Source of the DNA: Candidatus Bathyarchaeota archaeon
GTDB lineage: Archaea > Thermoproteota > Bathyarchaeia > TCS64
DNA length: 5,581 nt
Reading direction: 5' to 3'
Assembly (NCBI GenBank): GCA_030601645.1
Contig: JAUWBQ010000126.1
Location: forward strand, 1-5,581
In this document: piece by piece, positions 1-4,462 of the stretch
Layout of the letters: each line of letters begins with the position of its first letter
Position numbering within the stretch: position 1 is the first letter of the stretch
Notes under the pieces: generated by a model
Told to the model about the DNA's origin: nothing
Databases searched by the model: none
The model's input: only the letters and a program-made list of their open reading frames with translations
Program-made: the position numbers and the translations under genes

Positions 1-1
1 A

Positions 2-670
2 GGCATCGAGACCCAGTCCATCACCGAGTTCTACGGAGAGTTCGGCACCGGCAAGTCCCAGATCTGCCAGCAGCTCTGCCTCACCGTCCAGCTCCCCACA
101 GAGCTGGGAGGCCTCGACGGCGGAGCCCTATACATCGACACAGAGAACACATTCAGACCCGAGAGGATCACCCAGATCGCCCCCAGGTTCAACCTCGACC
201 CAGACGAGGCCCTGAGGAAGATCATCTTCGCCGAGGCCTACACGTCGAACCACCAGACTGTGCTCCTGGAGAACGCCGACGAGGTCATCAAGGAGAACAA
301 CATCCGCCTAATAGTCGTAGACAGCGTCACCAGCCACTTCAGGAGCGAGTACCTGGGCAGGGAGATGCTCGCCCCCCGGCAGCAGGAGCTCAACAAGCAC
401 CTGCACAAGCTCATCCGCCTCTCCAGGGCCTTCAACACCGCCGTCGTGGTGACCAACCAGGTCATGGCCCAGCCCGACGCCTTCTTCGCCAAGGTGGTCA
501 AGCCCGTGGGGGGCCACATCATGGGCCACACGAGCCACACCAGGATATTCCTGCGCAAGGGCCGGAGCAACCTGCGCATCGCGAAGCTGGTGGTCAGCCC
601 CTTCTTGCCCGAGGGGGAGGCGCCGCTCCGCATCACCGGGAGAGGCGTGGAGGGAGAAGAGGATATCTAG
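2..670 (+). CDS. radA: RadA, archaeal RecA/Rad51-family recombinase (C-terminal part, 5' end outside window)
   Basis: RadA forms ATP-dependent filaments on single-stranded DNA and catalyses homologous pairing and strand exchange in repair. The visible 222 residues cover the ATPase core. Numbering locally from the first visible codon, the Walker A loop GEFGTGKSQ is at residues 12-20 (Lys18), Walker B RLIVVD ends at Asp107, loop L1 follows (YLGREML...RQQ), and the motif TNQV plus the glycine-rich DNA-binding loop L2 (VGGHIMGH) lies at about 151-180. The roughly 100-residue N-terminal helix-hairpin-helix domain and polymerisation motif expected for the family (about 320 residues) lie upstream of the window. 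The reading frame is open from base 2 to the TAG, and no intein interrupts it. Oddity: the ATP-cap motif, normally DSPxLPE, reads VSPFLPE with Val198 (codon 593-595) in place of Asp. Family assignment is very secure. Confidence 0.97.
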   Translation, partial: GIETQSITEFYGEFGTGKSQICQQLCLTVQLPTELGGLDGGALYIDTENTFRPERITQIAPRFNLDPDEALRKIIFAEAYTSNHQTVLLENADEVIKENNIRLIVVDSVTSHFRSEYLGREMLAPRQQELNKHLHKLIRLSRAFNTAVVVTNQVMAQPDAFFAKVVKPVGGHIMGHTSHTRIFLRKGRSNLRIAKLVVSPFLPEGEAPLRITGRGVEGEEDI

Positions 671-683
671 GAAACGGGGATTG

Positions 684-1037
684 ATGGCCTCCAAGAAGGC
701 CAGGGACGACATCATCACCTTCTTCGACAACCTGGAGGAGAGGAAGTTCAAAGACGCATCGAGGGCCCTCCAGGCCATAAGGAAGAAAAAGTTCGGGGAC
801 GCCGAGTTCACGGAGGGCTACGTAAATGCCCTAGAGGGCATACTCCTCTCCGCCCGGACGGGGGACGAGAGGGATTTCCTGAACCGGGCCCCCTTCGACC
901 CCAAGGCGATGAGGAAGTACAAGAGGGAGTTCAGCGACTTCGTGAAGAACGGTGTCCGCTCCACCTTCGATGTCGGCTTCTTCCTGGCATGGTCGGACCT
1001 GGTGCAGTATCGTCGGGATACCGGGAAAAAGGGCTAG
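684..1037 (+). CDS. small conserved-looking archaeal protein of unknown function, co-oriented with radA
   Basis: I do not recognise a named family. The 117-residue product is soluble, with no signal peptide or membrane segment. It is strongly charged and apparently all-helical: an N-terminal helix (residues about 3-17), a basic helix ending in RKKK (about 23-36), a middle part with the pattern EGYVNALEGILL (about 43-54), and an aromatic C-terminal stretch (DVGFFLAWSDLVQYRRD). The pattern of a short helical protein with 'GYxNALEG' and 'FFxAWxD' blocks looks like a small conserved protein I associate with TACK archaea, but this is memory only. ATG at 684 is preferred. An in-frame TTG at 681 directly precedes it, but the purine run GGGGA (676-680) would then have no spacing, and even for 684 the spacing is short. 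The gene begins 13 bp after the radA stop, so co-transcription with radA is likely. Its stop overlaps that of the convergent gene. Confidence 0.85.
   Translation: MASKKARDDIITFFDNLEERKFKDASRALQAIRKKKFGDAEFTEGYVNALEGILLSARTGDERDFLNRAPFDPKAMRKYKREFSDFVKNGVRSTFDVGFFLAWSDLVQYRRDTGKKG
1025..1033 (-). terminator. possible oligo-T terminator of the EMC6-like gene
   Basis: Directly after the minus-strand stop codon the minus strand reads CCCTTTTTCCC, with the T5 run at 1026-1030. Archaeal termination often needs only a short T run. The run lies inside the last codons of the convergent gene, because the two genes leave no spacer. Five Ts is short, so the call is weak. Confidence 0.3.
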
Positions 1038-1303
1038 GCCATCGTCTGCATCAGGGTGTAGAGAAGCGCCCAGACCGTCACCCACGTGAACAGGAAGACG
1101 CCCACCCCGATCTTCAGCCCCCGCATCGGGTCCATGCCGTTTCTGCGGGCCAGTAGATCCGACATTATCACGTACAGGAGCACGCCTATCATGAACGCGG
1201 TCGTGCCGGTGACGTTGAAGTACACCTGAACTACCAGGCAGAGTATCGCAGCGGGGACGGCCCCAGCAAGTTTCGTCCACCACATCTTCTCCGACGTCTT
1301 CAT
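1034..1303 (-). CDS. EMC6/Rab5ip-family small membrane protein (archaeal homologue)
   Basis: This 89-residue protein is almost entirely membrane-embedded, with three hydrophobic helices at about residues 12-29, 34-51 and 64-85. A short basic loop (RRNGMDPMRG, 53-62) separates helices 2 and 3. The third helix matches eukaryotic EMC6 as I remember it: LFTWVTVWALLY (71-82) against LFTYVLFWTFLY, seven of twelve identical including F-T, W and the final L-Y. Size (human EMC6 is about 110 residues), three-helix topology and the amphipathic N-terminus (MKTSEKMWW) also fit. In eukaryotes EMC6 is a core subunit of the ER membrane protein complex that inserts transmembrane helices, working beside the Oxa1-like EMC3. 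A similar role in the archaeal plasma membrane is inference. ATG at 1303 is preceded by GAGG and GAGGAA purine blocks on the minus strand and a TATA box at 1345-1353. Its stop overlaps the converging upstream-strand gene. Confidence 0.75.
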   Translation of the reverse strand: MKTSEKMWWTKLAGAVPAAILCLVVQVYFNVTGTTAFMIGVLLYVIMSDLLARRNGMDPMRGLKIGVGVFLFTWVTVWALLYTLMQTMA

Positions 1304-1344
1304 GCCTCATTCCTCGGGAGCATCATCTCTTTATCAAACGATCC

Positions 1345-1353
1345 GTATTTAAG
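1345..1353 (-). promoter_or_regulatory. TATA box of the EMC6-like gene
   Basis: The minus strand reads CTTAAATAC here, close to the archaeal TATA consensus. Transcription would start about 25 bp downstream (near 1323), leaving a leader of about 20 nt that carries the purine-rich Shine-Dalgarno region before the ATG at 1303. The geometry fits a simple archaeal promoter. Confidence 0.55.
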
Positions 1354-1600
1354 TGATTACCCACTCTGAGCGGAGTCACGGGAGGGATGATACGCCTCAT
1401 CCACCGATCCCAGAGAATCCCCGATTGGATGAACGATCTAAAGGGCTTGAACGACATTACGAAGTGCTTTTCATTTAAAATAAGTCAATTCTAACGCATA
1501 TTATCATTCACTACAGATATCAAAGCCATACAAGCTTTACTGTCCGCAACTCCTGTTCTCCGGAATGTGAAACGGGTACTTCTGAATGCTTCATAACGCC

Positions 1601-1608
1601 TTTATTAG
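1601..1608 (+). promoter_or_regulatory. candidate TATA box of the surface-protein gene
   Basis: TTTATTAG resembles an archaeal TATA box. A start about 26 bp downstream (near 1630) would give a short leader with AGAGG at 1635-1639, twelve bases before the ATG at 1652. This geometry supports 1652 over 1586 as start codon, since 1586 lies upstream of the box. An alternative box TTTAAAATA lies at 1474-1482 and would give a leader of about 150 nt. Confidence 0.4.
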
Positions 1609-1651
1609 TTCCCTGCCACCGGTATTTGACCTTCAGAGGCTAGATCTTTCA

Positions 1652-3703
1652 ATGAAACATTTAACGAAGCCCGAATTCCACCTCCAGGCACGTTCACTGC
1701 TCGTGGGGATGCTGGCCCTCATTCTGATGCTAAATTTCGCAGTCGTCTCCGCAAAGAACGAATGGCTGGACAGCGACCCCACCGAAAGAACCAGCACAGT
1801 GAACAAACCCGTGGACCCCGTCTTCATCAACGACGGAACCGACTCCATCTCGATCCCCCTCGGAGAGAGCTGGGACCTCACATACAACCTCAAGAGCGGG
1901 AGGCGGTATCACATATTCCTCGTGGGCGACTGGATTCGCAACACCTCGAATCCAGTCACCGACTACGACATATACACGTACAAGCCGAACGGCGCACGCC
2001 TCTCCTCCCACACAGAATCAGCTGGGCTCCCGGAGCAGGTAGCCACCGACGATCAACACCAATACTTCGTACCCTCCCAAACGGGGGATTACACGTTCAG
2101 GATAGTGAACGACGAAAGGGACAGCCAGAACGACGAACCCGCCACCTTCATGCTCATAGAGCACATCGACGCGAACACCGAGTACAGCCAGTTCCTGGAA
2201 GGCAGGGACAACGACGATAACGAGGTCTTATACACGGGGTGGGCCTACGAGTTCAACACCTCAGCCCCTCAGATTCGGGTGTTCGTAGAGGTACCTAGTT
2301 TGCTTGACATGTACGAGGCCCGCCTCTACGCCATGGCGAACCCGGGCTCCGAGATAGGTTATTCTTTGTACGGGATAGGAGTGCCTTTCGGGGATTTCTT
2401 CGACGGCTTCTCCGATCCTTATGGCGGCTTCAACACCTACAGCCAGGGAGATCGGAACATCGAGGCCATGGACAGCGGTGAGTACTCGGGTCAGGACCTA
2501 GAGTTCATTTACGATGCCCCGAACTCGGCTGAAAACGGGTGCGGCATCTTCTATTACCTTGTTCTGATCGCCGAGCACGGCCAGGGGACCGTCGATTTCA
2601 TAGTTCAGACGGACTTTGCGCCGCCCGTGATATCCCTGATGGATCCGCCCGAGGTAGGCGTCGAGGGGGAGGGCACTGAGATCAAGGTCACGATCAAGGA
2701 CGAGACGGAGATCGAAGAGGTCTGGGTCGAATACTCAACCGATGGTGGAGAGACCTGGTCTGACGAAGATCTGAAGAAAAGGGTGTACGGTTATAGTTGT
2801 GAGTTGGACGACCTCACCGCGGGAGACTATGTGGATTACGTGGTCTATGCGGAGGACGCGTTCGGGAACATCGGCTCCTTTGAGTCAGGGTTCCAGGTGA
2901 AGAAGACTATCTCCTTAGAGTGCTACATGGCCAATAAGAACCTGTACGGGGATGAGAGCGCCAGGGTAACGGGTAGCTCTAACCTAGATTCCGCCCCGAT
3001 CACTTTGGAGTTTGCGAAGAGGGAGACGGTCGAGAGCTTCCAAGTCATGACCGATGATAATGGAGCCCTCATCTTTTCCTTCGCCCCGCCACAACTCGGA
3101 GAATGGAGTTTTCAGGCCATATTCGAGGGAAGCGAAACCGAGTTCCCCGCATCAAGCGAATTCATCAACTTCACGGTGGATAGCAGGGAGACTCACATAT
3201 CCGGCTTCCTGAGCGAATCACAGGTGAAGAAGGACGAGCCGATAACGGTCTCGGGGTCGGTGATACCCAAAATCCCCGGTCTGACCGTAGAGGTCCTCTT
3301 CGTCTCGTCGGTGAGCCATGTGGAGAATGTGTCGACCTCTGCTGATGGATCTTTCACCTGCACCTATGAGCCCGCAGAGGTAGGGATTTGGAGCGTTCTG
3401 GCGAATGTAGGAGACGGCTTCGTCTACGCATTCTCCCAGAGCGATGTGATGGAGTTCGAGGTCCTGCCCTTGACGATAATCGACAAAGCCATCTTATTGG
3501 CCCAGAGGATGATCGAGCCCCCGTTCCTCTACGGGACGGTGGGGCTGGTCGGCGTAGTGATATCTTCGGTCGTTTATGTGAAACGCGATGTCGTGATCCC
3601 TGCCCTCCCGCAGGGCTTGGTTAAACGACTTGGTGGTAACAGCGGAAAAAGGAAACGTAAGAACGGTAAGAACGGTAAGAGATATCGTCGCAAAAAAAAG
3701 TGA
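1652..3703 (+). CDS. large secreted, C-terminally membrane-anchored surface protein with Ig-like domains
   Basis: Not a named family; the architecture is readable. From the ATG at 1652 the product has 683 residues. A Sec-type signal peptide spans about 1-34, with a hydrophobic core LLVGMLALILML and probable cleavage after VSA. A beta-rich PPC-like region follows (about 55-172, with TGDYTFRI), then an unassigned aromatic, Gly/Asp-rich region (about 173-322). Three Ig/FN3-like domains follow (about 323-416 with EYSTDGGETWS; 417-511; 514-606), the last two resembling each other. One transmembrane helix lies at about 624-643. The final 26 residues contain 15 Lys/Arg and form a cytoplasmic stop-transfer tail. 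Four N-glycosylation sequons (N97, N202, N506, N559) lie in the extracellular part. The likely role is cell-surface binding, adhesion or envelope structure, by inference. An in-frame ATG at 1586 adds 22 residues before the signal peptide; I reject it on codon use and promoter position. Codon use changes near 2290. Confidence 0.85.
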   Translation: MKHLTKPEFHLQARSLLVGMLALILMLNFAVVSAKNEWLDSDPTERTSTVNKPVDPVFINDGTDSISIPLGESWDLTYNLKSGRRYHIFLVGDWIRNTSNPVTDYDIYTYKPNGARLSSHTESAGLPEQVATDDQHQYFVPSQTGDYTFRIVNDERDSQNDEPATFMLIEHIDANTEYSQFLEGRDNDDNEVLYTGWAYEFNTSAPQIRVFVEVPSLLDMYEARLYAMANPGSEIGYSLYGIGVPFGDFFDGFSDPYGGFNTYSQGDRNIEAMDSGEYSGQDLEFIYDAPNSAENGCGIFYYLVLIAEHGQGTVDFIVQTDFAPPVISLMDPPEVGVEGEGTEIKVTIKDETEIEEVWVEYSTDGGETWSDEDLKKRVYGYSCELDDLTAGDYVDYVVYAEDAFGNIGSFESGFQVKKTISLECYMANKNLYGDESARVTGSSNLDSAPITLEFAKRETVESFQVMTDDNGALIFSFAPPQLGEWSFQAIFEGSETEFPASSEFINFTVDSRETHISGFLSESQVKKDEPITVSGSVIPKIPGLTVEVLFVSSVSHVENVSTSADGSFTCTYEPAEVGIWSVLANVGDGFVYAFSQSDVMEFEVLPLTIIDKAILLAQRMIEPPFLYGTVGLVGVVISSVVYVKRDVVIPALPQGLVKRLGGNSGKRKRKNGKNGKRYRRKKK

Positions 3704-3750
3704 TAATTTCAGCGTCTTCATCTTCGTTTTAATAGGGTTAACTAATTTTG
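3704..3750 (+). terminator. T-rich tracts downstream of the surface-protein gene
   Basis: After the TGA the plus strand becomes pyrimidine-rich (TCTTCATCTTCG) and carries two T4 runs at 3727-3730 and 3746-3749. Such T tracts are typical archaeal termination signals. No strong hairpin precedes them. Confidence 0.35.
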
Positions 3751-3788
3751 TTGGATTACATTCATGTTGGCATTAACCTGGAATCCGC

Positions 3789-3814
3789 ATCCATATCCTG
3801 AAAAGATGGATTTT
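3789..3814 (+). terminator. inverted repeat followed by TTTT, possible secondary terminator
   Basis: ATCCAT (3789-3794) and ATGGAT (3806-3811) are perfect inverted copies around an 11-nt loop, and the right arm runs into TTTT (3811-3814). The hairpin is short and AT-rich, so it may have no function. Confidence 0.25.
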
Positions 3815-3836
3815 AAACATGTATTTATTTAAAGTG

Positions 3837-3863
3837 TCTGTAATATCTCCTCTTTCTTACAGA
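3837..3863. repeat. 7-bp perfect inverted repeat with a pyrimidine-rich loop
   Basis: TCTGTAA (3837-3843) and TTACAGA (3857-3863) are perfect inverted copies separated by 13 nt of mostly pyrimidines (TATCTCCTCTTTC). In RNA two G-U pairs and one further pair could extend the stem outwards. It lies upstream of the proximal pilin TATA box and downstream of a more distal TATA-like stretch (about 3821-3834). It could be a protein-binding site, or a leader hairpin if transcription starts upstream. Confidence 0.4.
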
Positions 3864-3895
3864 TATCCGATAATAACGTACCAATACATAATTCA

Positions 3896-3904
3896 TTTAT
3901 TAAA
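3896..3904 (+). promoter_or_regulatory. TATA box of the pilin gene
   Basis: TTTATTAAA matches the archaeal TATA pattern. The expected start point is near 3926, giving a leader of about 30 nt that contains AGGAGAGG at 3933-3940. A second TATA-like stretch (TATTTATTTAAAG) lies further upstream at about 3822-3834. Confidence 0.55.
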
Positions 3905-3923
3905 GCTTAATTGATGTTAAGCT
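3904..3923. promoter_or_regulatory. inverted repeat between TATA box and start site, candidate operator of the pilin gene
   Basis: AGCTTAA (3904-3910) and TTAAGCT (3917-3923) are perfect inverted copies with a 6-nt centre (TTGATG). The site abuts the TATA box and ends just before the predicted start point. A dimeric regulator bound here would block RNA polymerase recruitment, a common arrangement in archaea. Its use as an operator is inference. Confidence 0.45.
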
Positions 3924-3932
3924 AATCCGGAT

Positions 3933-3940
3933 AGGAGAGG
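3933..3940 (+). promoter_or_regulatory. Shine-Dalgarno site of the pilin gene, unusually distant
   Basis: AGGAGAGG is a strong match to the anti-Shine-Dalgarno end of 16S rRNA but ends 15 bases before the ATG at 3956, more than the usual 5-10. No closer in-frame start codon exists between them, and the R-K-A-V-S-P motif begins four codons into the chosen frame, so the start is still secure. Confidence 0.5.
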
Positions 3941-3955
3941 ATTGAAACAAGAAGA

Positions 3956-4417
3956 ATGAGGAATAGGAAAGCCGTGAGCCCGGTCATCGCTACGGTCATA
4001 CTCGTCGAGGTAGCCATCACAGTGGCCGTCGCAGTCGCTTACTGGATGGGCGGCATCGCAGGACAGTACACTAAATTCGAGAAGGTCGAGATCCAGTCCG
4101 CCGTATGCACCTGGAATAGCACAGACACCCACTGGAAAGTAGAAATGAAAATAAAGAACACAGGTACCGCCGCATCGACTCTGATCAGCGCATTCATAAA
4201 CGAAGTCGAAGTGGAGAACTATGGCACCGACAATGTAATGACTGACGCGACTTCTGCAAACATGACCGCAACAACTTCGATAGAAAGCGGAGACAACATC
4301 ATTATCAACTTCTACATCGATCTGGGTTACGCCACACTGAGCTCAGGTACAACCGTGAACATAAAGATCCACAGTGCAGGCGGCATGGACTACATCAAAC
4401 TCGTCGAGCTCATCTAG
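3956..4417 (+). CDS. archaeal type IV pilin (class III signal peptide)
   Basis: This is the structural subunit of an archaeal type IV pilus, the surface filament used for adhesion. The 153-residue precursor begins MRNRKAVSPVIATVILVEV. The short basic leader, the K-A-V-S-P cleavage region and the hydrophobic helix (about residues 6-31, ending in YWMGG) are the hallmark of archaeal pilins. A prepilin peptidase (PibD/EppA type) would cut between Lys5 and Ala6. The rest is a beta-rich, Thr/Ser/Asn-rich globular domain with two sequons (N-S-T at about residue 54 and N-M-T at about 101). It begins with KIKNTGTAASTLISAFIN, a strand pattern usual in this family. An acidic residue, Glu18, lies inside the hydrophobic helix. 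It is followed after 45 bp by the motor ATPase gene in the same orientation. Promoter, candidate operator and Shine-Dalgarno site lie upstream. It could also be called archaellin-like, but the N-terminus favours a pilin. Confidence 0.9.
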   Translation: MRNRKAVSPVIATVILVEVAITVAVAVAYWMGGIAGQYTKFEKVEIQSAVCTWNSTDTHWKVEMKIKNTGTAASTLISAFINEVEVENYGTDNVMTDATSANMTATTSIESGDNIIINFYIDLGYATLSSGTTVNIKIHSAGGMDYIKLVELI

Positions 4418-4430
4418 GCTTACCCTCTCA

Positions 4431-4440
4431 ATTTATTATA
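4431..4440 (+). promoter_or_regulatory. AT-rich element between pilin and ATPase (weak TATA box or termination signal)
   Basis: ATTTATTATA in the 45-bp gap resembles a TATA box. A start 26 bp downstream would fall almost on the ATPase start codon, giving a nearly leaderless transcript. It may equally attenuate transcription after the pilin, so that pilin is made in excess over the motor. Confidence 0.25.
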
Positions 4441-4450
4441 TTCAGATCAC

Positions 4451-4456
4451 GGTGGG
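4451..4456 (+). promoter_or_regulatory. Shine-Dalgarno site deciding the TTG start of the ATPase
   Basis: GGTGGG contains GGTG, complementary to the 16S rRNA 3' end, and lies six bases before TTG at 4463. The next in-frame ATG is about 230 bases further on, inside conserved family sequence, so the TTG is the best start. Confidence 0.45.
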
Positions 4457-4462
4457 ACACCC

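Larger units (their letters stand above)
1304..1651. other. divergent AT-rich spacer between the EMC6-like and surface-protein genes
   Basis: This spacer of about 350 bp separates two divergently oriented genes. It holds the minus-strand TATA box described separately and two plus-strand TATA-like sequences, TTTAAAATA at 1474-1482 and TTTATTAG at 1601-1608. It also holds a 10-bp sequence (TACAGATATC, 1512-1521) that recurs upstream of the pilin gene. A 35-codon frame (1387-1494) is possible but weak. I see no tRNA, no other RNA gene and no recognisable mobile-element remnant. The reading frame of the downstream gene is open back to an ATG at 1586, but that stretch has AT-rich codons unlike the gene proper. 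Confidence 0.6.

Noticed and set aside
308..811. Long open frame on the minus strand opposite radA and its neighbour.
   Set aside because: It is antisense to RadA, whose motifs are unmistakable. GC-rich third positions create such shadows, and the product is low-complexity.
831..1310. Minus-strand frame of about 160 codons covering the 117-residue gene and the EMC6-like gene.
   Set aside because: The product is rich in Arg, His, Gly and Asp with no recognisable motif, and it overlaps two better-supported genes in other frames.
1353..1379. GTGA...TCAC with inner ACTC/GAGT as an inverted repeat near the EMC6-like promoter.
   Set aside because: The arms do not align without a six-base bulge on one side; the stem is too weak to call.
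1304..1651. Searched the spacer for tRNA, CRISPR repeats or insertion-sequence ends.
   Set aside because: There is no cloverleaf pattern, no regularly spaced repeats, and no terminal inverted repeats or target duplications.
1730..2220. Overlapping frames on both strands inside the surface-protein gene.
   Set aside because: The compositions are typical of out-of-frame GC-rich coding DNA (Arg/His/Pro-rich). The 1652 frame has a signal peptide, domains and a membrane anchor.
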